In this document: positions 44,971 through 56,326 of the stretch, in pieces | Layout: each line of letters opens with the position of its first letter | How positions within the stretch are numbered: the stretch's first letter is position 1 | NCBI GenBank assembly: GCA_034770075.1 | Contig: CM068380.1 | Span: 32,379,765-32,443,764, forward strand | Length of the DNA: 64,000 nt | Reading direction: 5' to 3' | DNA from: Aralia elata | Lineage: Eukaryota > Streptophyta > Magnoliopsida > Apiales > Araliaceae | Translations under genes and position numbers: made by a program | The notes under the pieces: model-generated | The model's database searches: none | The model's input: only the letters and a program-made list of their open reading frames with translations | What the model was told of the DNA's origin: nothing

Positions 44971-47900
44971 CTATGATGACATCCCACGACGCACAGCTTC
45001 CTGGCGTTCCTGCTCCATAATACGAGTCACCATCCTTTGATCCACCATATCTGGATGACGATGAACTCAATCCAGAGCTCTATCCACTGTGGAGTGAAAA
45101 ATATACTCCATATCATCAATCTTGGCCTTCTTTGACCGCACCTCACACTCAACACGATCTGCGCGATCAGCCTCCCTCAGCCAAGCTGTCTCAGCTCTCG
45201 CCCGCTCAGCTGACTCCTTTTTCAACTCATCTCGCGCAATCTCATTCCTGGCTATCAACTGTCCTCGACGATATTCAGACTGTGCTAACCTCTGGTCAGC
45301 CTCCGCGAGACGTGACGAAAGGTCTTGGATCTCAGCATCCTTCTGTTCTAGAGTGGTTTGACGTTCTGCAGCCTGTTCCTCTAACTCCTCCTTCTCGCTC
45401 TCTACATGAACCAGCTTCCACTCTACATCTCCCAGACGTATATCGAGCTCCTCAATCTCACTGTTCTTCTGCTCCAAAGCAGACTGTCGCTCAGCCAGCT
45501 GCCCCTCTAACTCCTCCACTCTGTCCTGCAACTCTATGTTGCGATCATACACCTGCTCGTACATCTGAACACCCAAAGTAGATAGTGGTATCTCTTCAGG
45601 GTCCTCCTCCTCCTCCTCAGGATCCTCCTCAGAGTCCTCCTCAGGATCAGTCTCAGGCTCATACTCGCGACCTGTAACTGTAATCAATGGGGATGGCTCC
45701 CTCTGTACTTGTAATGTCCGAGGATTTTTAAACATTGTATTGACTTAGTTTAATATATGAAATTCATTTTATTTAATGAATTTAATTGGACCCGTGTAAG
45801 AATTTCTATTTAATTACATAATCCAATAATTTTCTGTGCATTAAGGGGACTCACTGATAGTTTAAATAAATTAGTGAGTTGACCCTAAGGATTTAATTTG
45901 CAAGAAAATTGGGAAAAGAAGATGAACAAATAAATTCTTGTAAATAAAGAATTATGGTTAAAAATAAATATCTTAGATAAATAATTAATTGGGTTCGTTA
46001 TTTAATTTAAATGCAATGTGGTTAGATTAAATCGGGTCATTTTATTGGACTGGCCCAAATTTCCATCTTAAATTCCTTTTTGGGCCGACTCTTTAATTCA
46101 TTTAGCTGGTCCAACCCTATTGGGCTGAGCCCATTTCAATTCTTCTCCATGCCGGGTCGGGTTGACTCAAGCCAACGGGTTAGGTCCATTTTTTTTTCAA
46201 TTTGGGGCAACCAGTGAGCTAATTTAGGATAACCGACAAAACAATTCGTGAGGGAAGGGGTTGTCACGCAGCAAACAAATTGGGGAAAATGACCGAGCGA
46301 GAGAAAAAAGGAAGCAAACCCTAGCGATCCCAAGCCCTCAATCAGTCAAACCACTATCGAAGCTTTCAGTCCATCAATCGATAAAGGACGGGGGAAAAGG
46401 TGCCGGCGAAGGCTTAGGTCGACTGACGACGTGAAGAAGACCAGTGGTCGGAGCAGAGTTGTCACGGGCGACCGAGCAAACGCGGCAAGGACCAAAGGTC
46501 CCAGGTTTTCGGCGAAGTGACCGGCGAGGCACGCGGCTCAAAGGCCAGCCGGTGAGTCACCGTCGTTGTCCCCTTCCTACCGACGGTCCTTGACCGGCCA
46601 ACTGAGGTAATACCCAGCCATTTTGGGTAAAGATTTTCCTATAAATTGACCCCCAAGGCTACCGATTCCCCTTTGCTTTGTGAGACTCAAATTAGAAAGA
46701 AATTTGGGAGGGTTCAGAATTTAATCAGAGAGAGGAAACCAGGGGAATTAATTGGGGAATGTCCAGCTGGGTCTTGTACTGTGGAAGGAGGAGAAGAACG
46801 GCGATTCGATCGGACCTAAGGTATATCAGTGAGCGACTGTGATAGTTCTTTAGGGGTTGTATAAATTTTTTTTTTATGAACATGGATTTGTGTTGCCAAC
46901 TGTGATAGTAATGGTTGTTTTGGTTATATTGTGTTGTTCTTGCTTGGGTTTACAAATTTACCATTGTATTGTATTGGTTTATTTTGGTTAAGAAATCTGG
47001 AATTAGAATATTAATGGTATTGGGTAGTATGTTTCCTCTGTTTTGACTCTGCTAAAATTTGGGAAATCTGTGTAAGGAAGAACCGTGCGGTTCGGACATT
47101 ATTTTCGTGGGTATTAATTAAAGCAGCGTCGAGTCTTAGTGTATACCAACTGTTTGATGAAATGCCCAAGAGAACCATAAGTTTGTTAAGTTTTTTTTTG
47201 TGTTTGTTTAAAAACTACTATGGGTTCAGGTTACCATATGGTCATGCTTCTTAGTTGTTAGCACAAGGCCTTTTGTGACGAGTCTGTATTGTGGTTCGTG
47301 CGTGTGGTGCCCAACATGCACGCCCGGACAGTGGTAGCACCACAGGCAGCTCGGTGCTGCAGGACCCAGCAGCAGCCTGTTGTTGGCACTATGAAGCCTA
47401 ATGGTTTACTATAAAACTACTATCTAATAATCTATTGCAATACTATTAGCTGGATTATTGGGAATTATTTGAATTAATATAATTAATAAAATAATTATTT
47501 ATTATTTAATTACTGTTTAATTAATATGAAATAATAATTAAGTATGAAAACAATTAATAACATAATTAATTACTATTTTCATAATAAATAATAAATAAAG
47601 ATAATAAATATTATTTAATAATAATAATAATTAAGTATGAATAAAATTAATGAAATAATTATTTATTATTAATAATAAATAAAGGTGATAAATATTTGAT
47701 TATTATTTAATAATAATCATAATTAAGTATAACTAAAGTTATTAATAGATAAAGATAATAATTACTTAATCATTAATGAAATAATGATTAAGTATGAGGG
47801 AAATTATTAAGTTAATTATTTATTCTTGGTCCTTAATAAAATAATGATAATAAACACTTAAGGATTATTACTACATCAAGTATTAAATCAATGTTGAATA

Positions 47901-49464
47901 AGGAACAAGTGTAATAATTACGCAATTACCCTAAGGTAAATAGTAATTAAGTAAATAAAGATTAAGTAAAAGATCAACTACTGTTTAGTTGTTATCAAAT
48001 CATGTTAAAATTTATTAAGTATTTTGTAACTAATAAATAAGAAATGTTAACCCACCTTTAGAAGGGTACTCAAATGATAAGTAACCATGATTAACTATTG
48101 TCTATTTTAAATAATAGCTAGAGGCCATTAAATTAAATTCTGTTTAGCTGATGGCTAGGTAGTAATTAAATGCATTCGGTGAATTGTGTATCTGCTAAAT
48201 AAATAGCATAAGTGAATATAGTTACGCAATGCTAATGGATAGACCAACTCTACCACCTGATAGGTTATCCAAGATCAAATAATTAAAGCTAAATCTTATC
48301 TGTAGCTGAGAAAGCAGGCAAGTTCCTAACCCTAAAACTTCTACATTATTGCAAGTTCCCTAATTCATTCTTTCAGTATATTGAATGCAAGTCCTATCCT
48401 GCTCAACCTTCACAATGAACAAGTTCTAAACTTTATGCATTATTTTTAATTCGTGCAAAAAGGGTATATATTATTGCAAGTTATTCTTTAAACTTGAATC
48501 TTATTTCCAAGCATGCTTTAAGTGGTCTAATTATTTTAAAATTATTCCACATCTGTGTATTTATTGGCATTCGCACTTGTGCATTTGAATTCGTATGATT
48601 ATTTAAGTTCTGAAATTCACGAACTACTCATGATTAAGTCTGAACCCTTGTCTCGGTCAGGCACGTATGTAAGAATTCATAAAAGCTATCCGAACCAATC
48701 AGTGGTAAGGATTCTTAGACTAAATGAACACCCCTTTATTTATAGGGGAGTACCCCACGTACCGTATATAAGGTACAAATAGCAGAATTAAATGTTATGC
48801 ATATACATAGGGTACGCGAGGCTGATCCCCTCAAGTACGTTATTCTGTAGCCAGTAACCAGAGGGTCAACCAGCTATTGACTCCTTTGGAAGTTATTGTT
48901 CAAGTCTATTTGACTATCAATTGTTCTAAAAGCAAATATTGTTCTTGCTTCTGATTTTTCTATTGTTGAAAATTCCTTTAATATCTCTTTATCATGATAT
49001 ATCCTTATTGTTGTACTTTAAACTTGCTGGGCAAACTCGTTGCTCATTCTTGCTATATCATGACTTCATTGCAGCTAAACCCGAGACGTCAGGGAATAAC
49101 AAAGGGAAAGAAAAGATGAAGTGATAGACTTCATGTAGCAGATTTTAAATTTATGTGTAGTTAATTACTGTTAATGTAATTTAAACCCTGACATTTATTT
49201 AGGGTATGGATTGTGTATGTGTTTAAGGTTATTCGTATTCTGGGACTAGTAACACCTTGTAATGAACAACGTATGTTTATTTTATTCCGCATTTTAGATA
49301 CCATATGTTGTTATAGGTGGATGTTTGTGTTAGATCGTGATGACCGGATCCGGGTATTTGGAGACCCGAATTTGGGGGCGTCACAGTACTAGCTGCTCAT
49401 GAACTACGTGAATATCTCGGGGCTCCTCCTCCCTAGTCTGGCTGGGCTCTCCTCTATCAGTCAT
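44971..49464 (-). pseudogene. Coiled-coil ORF upstream of gag in element C, interrupted
   Basis: Two coding pieces of one frame, 49464-49391 and 45709-44971, separated by solo LTR F and one GTACT repeat. Together they make 271 codons including the stop. It opens MTDRGEPSQTREEEP, then an acidic stretch (DPEEDSEEDPEEEEEDPEE, about 45650-45595), then ~150 residues of heptad-like coiled coil with the related pairs VEELEGQLAERQSALEQKNS and LEEQAAERQTTLEQKD, which suggests internal duplication. One in-frame TGA occurs at 45067-45069 (CGA-to-TGA is compatible); the frame resumes and ends at 44971-44973. It lies between PBS and gag. I do not recognise a family. A role in particle assembly or RNA binding is a guess; an extra ORF in this place is known in Ogre but unusual for Tekay. 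Confidence 0.7.
45710..49385 (+). mobile_element. Solo LTR F, 3.7 kb
   Basis: TGTAATGTCC (45710) to GGGGGCGTCACA (49385), flanked by perfect GTACT at 45705-45709 and 49386-49390. The terminal GGGGGCGTCACA resembles the ends of C and G LTRs, so F belongs to a related Tekay-like family. A plus-strand TATAAAT box at 46640-46646 in a GC-moderate promoter-like region supports plus orientation. A GC-rich patch lies at 47320-47390, and a long AT-rich stretch of TAAT-type words at 47440-48000. No coding sequence; the body of the element was lost by LTR-LTR recombination. Confidence 0.9.
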
Positions 49465-49687
49465 CCTGACAACAAAATTTTAAGTTTTAATTACTAATCG
49501 ATAATACTCGCGAGCACATAAGTTTGTTATCAAATAAGCACATAGCACATAATCGTTTTATTGTCTTTTATGAATTTCCGTAATTCATTCCTTAAAACTC
49601 GATAAGAGTTTATCACCACTATATTATCTATCTTCTAAAAGGCTACTACCCTAAGGTTTTCCCCACCTAAAGGTTCATAACCTATCA
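49465..49687 (-). other. Leader of element C
   Basis: From the PBS to the ATG of the coiled-coil ORF, about 220 bp; nothing else recognised. Confidence 0.6.
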
Positions 49688-49699
49688 GCTCTGATACCA
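49688..49699 (-). other. Primer binding site of element C
   Basis: TGGTATCAGAGC on the minus strand, three bases from the LTR end; complementary to the 3' end of initiator methionine tRNA, the common primer of chromoviruses and copia elements. Confidence 0.88.
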
Positions 49700-49702
49700 A
49701 CC

Positions 49703-52598
49703 TGTGACACCCCCAAATCCAGGTACTTAATTCCCACAGATTTGGTGTTCACTATCTCATTCATTCAAAACTAACTACCCAATAAAATAACAATTAAATG
49801 AACTTAAATAAATATCTTTCCAAAATGGGTTACATCACCAAACTATTAAATATTCAAATCCCAGGTTATCTTAACCTTAGTACATCAAATGCGGAATAAA
49901 CATAATTTAAATAAGTCTTATTACAAACAATCATCAAATAAATAACAGGTCTTTAGCTATTTATGCATCTTGCCCTTGCCTTTGCTCGTGGACGGCTCGT
50001 CCGACTTCTCAGCCTTAGCTGCAATGATTAGTGCAAGAGTGAGCAAACAATTTCTCACAAGTACGATTACAATAATATCTAAATGAAATGTTTTCAACTG
50101 AGGAATAATAGTTTTCTGATTCTCAACCAATAAATGATTAAAGTTTAAAAGCTCGTTAGAATGCTTGATTCCAAAAAAAATATAGAATTCAAGATTTAGA
50201 AATTATATCTGAGGGTCACAAGACCTCGAACTATGTCCTAGGTTGACAAGTATTTCTACTGTAACCTTTAACAGTCATATAGACTATGGACCAACATCTC
50301 GTACTCAGGGAGATCAGCCCTTTGTACAATGTATTGTGCACAAACATTTTAACGTTGTCGCGTAAGTAATCCCCTATATTAGGGTTGTTCATCTCAGTTT
50401 ATCGTCTGAATCCATACCAATAAGGAAATTGGCTTGGAACAAGTATAGAAAACATTATAAGTCTTTGAAACGCTCATCCACTAAGGACTAGCTGAATGAA
50501 TAAGGGTTTGCTAGTCTAATTCAATAGAGTTTGTTCAATAGAAACTATACTCGAAGTTTGAATAATAACAATGATTGGAATAAAGCTTGAGTATATAATC
50601 ATGATAGTGACCTTGCTTGAATATCAATAAGCTAAGGTCAATAAGCTTGCTCAATATAAATAAACTTGTCTTGAATAAATTAACAAGTTAAAAGAGAACA
50701 ACAACTTACTATAAATAATTCTCAAGTTTAAGGAAGGAAAACTTGCTCAAAATAAAGTAATAAGTTGAGATAAGGAACTTGCCTCAAGCGTAGATTACAA
50801 ATTAAATATCTCACGATCCTTAAACAACCTATACATTTAATTATAAAATGGTAACATAATTACTTACAAAATAATATACACTTTAAGCTTGCTCTTATCC
50901 TTTTTATTATAACATTTCACTTAGCATATCATAATCAACAAGTACTAGTTTAACAACCATCTTGGCAATTCTTTAGTCACTTAATACATCAATATAAGTT
51001 TTAAACTTGTTTATAGCATCATAATAAAAGCATAAAAAAATAAAAATTAAAAATAATTTCAGTACTGCTCCCTCGCCGAGGCGAGAATTTACTGAACAAT
51101 TATCTCGCCGGGGCGAGCCTATCCTTAACAAAATTTCTCGCCGGGGCGAAGATTACTAGCTCATTTTTCTCGCCGGGGCGAGACATCCGGTAGTCGTCTC
51201 CTACAGTTCGCGAACAGTGAAAACTTAGGCCAAATTTGGCCAAATTTTCCGAATTCTATCATCTAGTACACAAACTAGATATACCCAGACATCAAATATG
51301 TTGGAAAACAAATACTAAACATGTTTCTAACTAATTTAACTATTATAAAACACATAATCAACTAATTTAAAATCAAAAATTCACTGTTAAACAATTTATT
51401 CATGCTTTGACCATTTTCATGAAATTAAACTCTGTAAATTCATTTTTCAACCAATTAAAACCATTCTTCTTGCATTATTCATGTTTTTCATCACATAATC
51501 ATAAACAATTATTAATTCACCGATTAATAACCAAATTGAATCATCAATTTTCATACAAATATGCCATACATGAAATAAAGCTCTGTAAAACTAAGAACTC
51601 AGTTCTAAAGCATATTTTCATGAATTAATTCTTCAAACTAGTTTATAATCATCACATAATCTCTAATACATCCTTACTAACAATTATAACCAAGTAATTC
51701 ATGTATTTAGCATATAAATTCATATATAGTGAAGTAGAAATCACATACAGAGAAGTAAAATAATAAAAATATAATTAAAACGAAACTAATAAGAATTATA
51801 CCTTCAAGTTATGTATATAATTCTTAGCTAAGCACCTCCCTTCCTTCTCTTTCTCAATTCTCAATTCTCAATTTTCTCTCTAACTCTCTCTTCTTCTTTG
51901 TATATCCTCTTTTCTCTTTGAACTCTGTTCTTTCTTTTCTTTTTTCTTACAACTGACGTACTTTCTTTTTAAAAAATAAAACTGATGCAAATTAAAAACA
52001 AAATAAAAACTGATGGAACGTATAATCTAATTAAATCATCAGTTATAAAATTTCAAAAGCCATAAGGCTATGTTTGGCAATTACAAATAAAATAATCTAT
52101 TATTCTAACTAAAGGTCTTAAGGCTTTGTTTGGTAAAACACAAATAAAATAACCCATTATTTCCAAATAAAGATCATAGGGCCTTGTTTGGTAAAACTGA
52201 ATTAAACACTTTCTCATTTATTTTAATAAATCATTATAACATATAGTTTTAAATGTCATACTTCTAATTTAATTGAACTTATTATTAAATAAATTCAATT
52301 AAACCTTACCAACTCAAATAATAATTTCATTTAACAAATAACAATAGTACCAAATAAATTCTCTTATTCAAATAAATCATTTATTCAAATAAACATTTTC
52401 ATCATCTAATTTAATTATTAAATTAAATTAGAATAAACATAACAAATCGTATTCAAATAACATTTAACATTACTAAACTCAACATATACCCATTCCACAA
52501 AACTTAGTAAATTATTTATTTAGCTCAATAAATTAATAAAACTATTTATATAATTCAATAAATATTTTTATTCAATCACAAAAATTGCATTCGTTACA
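49703..52598 (-). repeat. 5' LTR of element C
   Basis: 2,896 bp, collinear with 19252-22151. The dyads at 51072-51182 and the triplicate at about 52063-52200 are preserved. The target repeat AGTTG follows at 52599-52603. Confidence 0.95.
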
Positions 52599-52603
52599 AG
52601 TTG

Positions 52604-54300
52604 GACAACCCCTTATCTTAACATACTTAAGAGTAGGAATCCTTCCTATTCATAACCTTTATAGAGTCTTGGGCTCGGATTTTTGAGGTTACCTTATTTT
52701 TGTAGATATGCAGCCGTTTCTAGGGCATAACCCCAGATGGATACTAGAATGTTGGTAAAAATTATTATGGACTGCACCATGTCTAACAAGGTACAATTTC
52801 ACCTTTTAGATACACCAATCAATTATTGCGTATCAGGAGGTGTCCATTATGAGAAAATACCATTTTGAGATGATCTAGAAACTCATTGTACAAGTATTCT
52901 TGATCAAAAAATTTTAATACTTTGTCAATTTATTTCACTTCTGAATTCTTTAAACATTTCAAATAATTCAGACTTGTATTTCATCAAATACACACATTCA
53001 ACTCTTTGAATGACCATCTCCTTTTCTTTTATTAGTTTGTTCAATTTACAAAATAATTTTCATGTAAGTCCAGTATACAGAGTCTATCAAGTAATCTTCC
53101 AGTTTCAAACAAAACATTATCATTATAAATAGAACAACAATTATTCTTAAATATAATACCAGAACCTTCCTTGTCCAACAACGGAAAGAAATAATGTTTC
53201 TAATGAGAACTGGAACATGATAACAACTTATTAACTTAATAGACTTGCCCGTAGGCAGTGCTAAACTATAAGTTCCTACGGTTAATGCAGCAACCATTGC
53301 TCCATTCTCCACACGTAAGATTACTTACTCTATTTAGCTTTCTACTTCTGCTTAGTCTCTGCATTGGATTGCATATGTGAGAACTATAGCCAGTATCTAA
53401 TACCCAAGTAGAACCTTGACTTACAGAAAGATTTATTTTAATCATGAACAAACCTATATCTATAACCGAAGCTTCACTAAGCTTCTTCTGGTTACCCTCT
53501 GTAAGATTCTCCTTACAGTTTCCTTTCCAGTATCCAGGCTTATTGCAGTGGAAGCAAACTCCTTTGCTATCTGCATCAGTCTTGTTCTTATTATTCTTTG
53601 TTTTTGCCTTTCCATTTACCTTCTTTGAATTGTTCTTCTTTTAAGAAGATCCTTTGGCCCTCTTCCGCTTCTTGGAAGAATCATCTACCAATAAGACTTG
53701 GTCTTTCTTGGTTGGAAAGTGACTCTTTACTGTTTTCAACATGTTTAAGCAACTCAGGCAGGCTGACATATAGCTTATTCATGTGAAATTCACAACAATT
53801 TGTGAGAAAGAGTCCGGAAGTGATTGCAAGATCAAATTTTGGATCAACTCTCCATCCATTAAAACCCAGTTGTCTCATTTGTTCAATAAGATTGATCATT
53901 TTAGGACATTTATCTGTACTGTAGTGCCATCGGTCATTCTATATTGGAAGATCTCCTTAGATATCTGATATCTAATAGTCCTACTTTCCTCACCCTTCAA
54001 CTCTTTGAAGGTGCAGGAGTATAGTAGGAGCATCCATAGTTTCATGCTGACGCTAAAGCTCGTTACTCATGGATGCGAGCATAACGTATTGAGCCAACTG
54101 TGCATCATCTTGCCACTTTTTAAAAGTAGCAATCTCTTCCTCAGAGGCATTGTCTGTAACCATTGCAGGGATAGGCATATTAAAGACATAAGATAGCTTT
54201 TCAGCCTTGAGAACAATTCTCAAATTCTTTAACCAATCCATGTAATTCGGTCCGGTTAATTAGCATCTAATATGCTCCGCAGTGATAGTGAATTAGACAT
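52604..54300 (-). pseudogene. gag-pol: Copia E gag, protease and integrase, degraded
   Basis: Minus strand. The gag start aligns with D at 54300 (MSNSLSL), but an early stop and a 4-base deletion near 54260 break it. Pieces of the D-like gag follow (54241-54053, 53899-53681), then the zinc-knuckle region, then the protease (STWVLDTG, near 53410) and its end (MENGAMVAALTVGTYSLALP at 53312-53253). The integrase region continues to 52604, with LLDMVQS...WGYALETAAYL readable near 52690-52790. The frame is then interrupted by element C and resumes at 19246. Many frameshifts. It is older than C, A2 and F, which lie inside it. Confidence 0.85.
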
Positions 54301-54937
54301 TGTAAAATTCTATAAATGAATTTGTAGATTAACAGCATTTCATCATACATTCATTTATTAATTATCAAAATAAATTAGGTCTTTATTTTAAATTGGTATC
54401 TCCCACTATTTTCATCAAACGATATTACCCTCCCTATATAGTTCGGCATATCTAATTAAAGATTTGCTAGTGAGAATAAGGATCCCATTTCAAATGTATA
54501 TAGCCTTGTGTGTGCACAACAAACTATATATAAATAAATAGGTAGACAACTATTGTCAATTACATGACTATGTAACTCCTTGTATTTTGCCTCTTAGATT
54601 ATAATGGTCAAGTGTGTGCACATCCGAACTAAAATAATCTAAGTTAAGTCCAACCTAGCACTTCCATACATGTGAAGAGAAAAAGACCGCCCTTGTGTGT
54701 GCACAACAAAGCAGTAATGTTCAATTCCTTAATAAGCATCAAATGTGATAAAACAACGTCTTAAATATTTAATACTCGCCTTGTGTGTGCACAACAAACT
54801 CATATTAAATATTTAATACTCTATTACTTTCCCATGCTAGAAGGCGACGTTCGATATTCCGAATATCTTTGAACGCTTAGGACTTAATATAATTTCTTTG
54901 AGGGGTTTGTTATTATTTGTCTCATCTTGTTTAGCGC

Positions 54938-54965
54938 GCGCGCGCGCGCACACACACACACACAC
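54938..54965. repeat. (CG)n(CA)n microsatellite
   Basis: GCGCGCGCGCGCGCG followed directly by CACACACACACACACAC. Copia D has only GCGCGCATGCACATATAT at the matching place (about 18107-18128), so it grew in E. Confidence 0.9.
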
Positions 54966-55599
54966 AAAAAGAAAGAAAAAAAAAAGAGTTGTGGTAATAG
55001 GATAGTTTTAACAGAGAAGCATGTCGTATAATATAATATATATATATATATATAGTAATCATGCACATATAAAATACCATATTCTACCCGGATTGATTAT
55101 AGACTTTTATTCTAGTTTGGTTTACTAGAGCCACCAAGTAAACCAAAAGGTCAAACTTAGGGTGCAAGAACAAAATTTAAATATAACTATTACATTTAAA
55201 CCCGGGCTCCATTACAAACGGGTCTTCAAGCGCTCCTTGCTCCTTTGTCTCCAATTCTTCAAGTAATTCTAACTAAACCTATTACATAAACTATTTACAA
55301 TAAATAGAAATCTTGATCAGCAGTCAAGAGGAGGTACATAGGAGGAAGATAGAATTTACATCAAGAAAAACCAGAGAAGACGAGGTACGCAGACCCCATT
55401 TAAAAAAACCCATTCATTCAAGAATCCACTAAAATAAATCCAATCACACATTGGTCAGTAGTCCATAATCAATCCATATTTATTATCATACATATCTCCA
55501 TATGTATCAATAAATAACATTCATCTCATGAATAATAAAACCATTCCATATATGCATTGATATCATTTAATGGGCAATTAAAAGTTTACTAGAAATCCA

Positions 55600-56040
55600 A
55601 TTTTGAAACAAAAATAAACTCCTTTATTTTAATCAAAATTTAAATCATAATAAACTTATTTATTTTATTTTATCCAATTTTGAATAAAAATAAACTTCTT
55701 TATTTTTAATCAAATTCCAAATTAAAATAAACTCCTTTATTTTAATTAACATGGAAACCAATTTCAAGTTCAAAATAAACTCCTTTATTTTAACTTAAAA
55801 TTGCTTGGAAAAATAAAATATGTTAAATCCTATTTCTTATCAAAATAAACATCTTTATTTTTAAGGAAACATGGAATCCTATTCCATATGTGAATAAACT
55901 CCTTTATTCTAGCAAACATGGAATCCTATTCCATATGTGAATAAACTCCTTTATTCTAGTTAACGTAAAATCCAATTCCAAGTTCAAATAAAACTTTTAA
56001 TTTTAATCATATTCCAATTAAAAATAAACCTTTTATCTTA
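55600..56040. repeat. ~50-bp degenerate repeat with AATAAA/TTTATT dyads
   Basis: About nine or ten copies of a core AATAAACTCCTTTATTTTA, an inverted repeat with arms AATAAA and TTTATT, separated by 30-40 bp. Two neighbouring copies (55868-55960) share a longer unit with ACATGGAATCCTATTCCATA. Confidence 0.8.
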
Positions 56041-56090
56041 ATTGAAAATAAATAAAATCAAAATAAAAAATTTTCAAATCCTGCAGACCA

Positions 56091-56211
56091 GCGCGGCCGC
56101 GCTTCAAAATGAACTAGGAGCGGCGTGGCCGCGCTGCACCTCCAGAAATGTTTTCTGGGTTCGGGCGCGGCCGCGCCCCAAAATGAACTGGAAGCGGCGC
56201 GGCCGTGCCGC
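56091..56211. repeat. GC-rich dyad modules of copia E
   Basis: GCGCGGCCGCGC (56091-56102), GCGGCGTGGCCGCGC (56120-56134), GGGCGCGGCCGCGCCC (56163-56178) and GCGGCGCGGCCGTGCCGC (56194-56211). Two ~72-bp halves share CAAAATGAACT between their modules, so this is a duplicated unit. Confidence 0.85.
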
Positions 56212-56312
56212 GTAGCAGACTTCGAATTTTTTTTTCTTTACCCAGAAAATCGATCCAATCGCATACACATACATACATGGAATCATATTAATCGATAATT
56301 AACACAAGGTTA

Positions 56313-56325
56313 GGCTCTGATACCA
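56313..56325 (-). other. Primer binding site of copia E
   Basis: TGGTATCAGAGCC on the minus strand, one base from the LTR end CA; matches initiator methionine tRNA, usual for copia. Confidence 0.85.
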
Positions 56326-56326
56326 C

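Larger units (their letters stand above)
19252..52598 (-). mobile_element. Element C: Tekay/Del-type chromodomain gypsy
   Basis: Minus-strand Ty3/gypsy chromovirus: 5' LTR (49703-52598), PBS TGGTATCAGAGC, an extra coiled-coil ORF, gag-protease-RT-RNase H-integrase-chromodomain, polypurine tract and 3' LTR (19252-22151). The target duplication AGTTG lies at 19247-19251 and 52599-52603. The 33-kb span is inflated by A2 (24362-42273) and solo LTR F (45710-49385); without them it is about 11.8 kb. It interrupts the integrase gene of copia E, just after the WGCPTYVKR-type motif. Coding regions are collinear and nearly open, with stops that look like C-to-T changes. Confidence 0.95.
54301..56312 (-). 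other. Long leader of copia E
   Basis: About 2 kb between PBS and gag, longer than usual for copia. From gag outward: the region shared with D, with four dyads (54506-54519, 54610-54623, 54693-54706, 54781-54794); a (CG)n(CA)n microsatellite (54938-54965); unremarkable sequence; an AATAAA/TTTATT array (55600-56040); and a GC-rich module pair (56091-56211). No ORF with a recognisable product. Confidence 0.65.
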
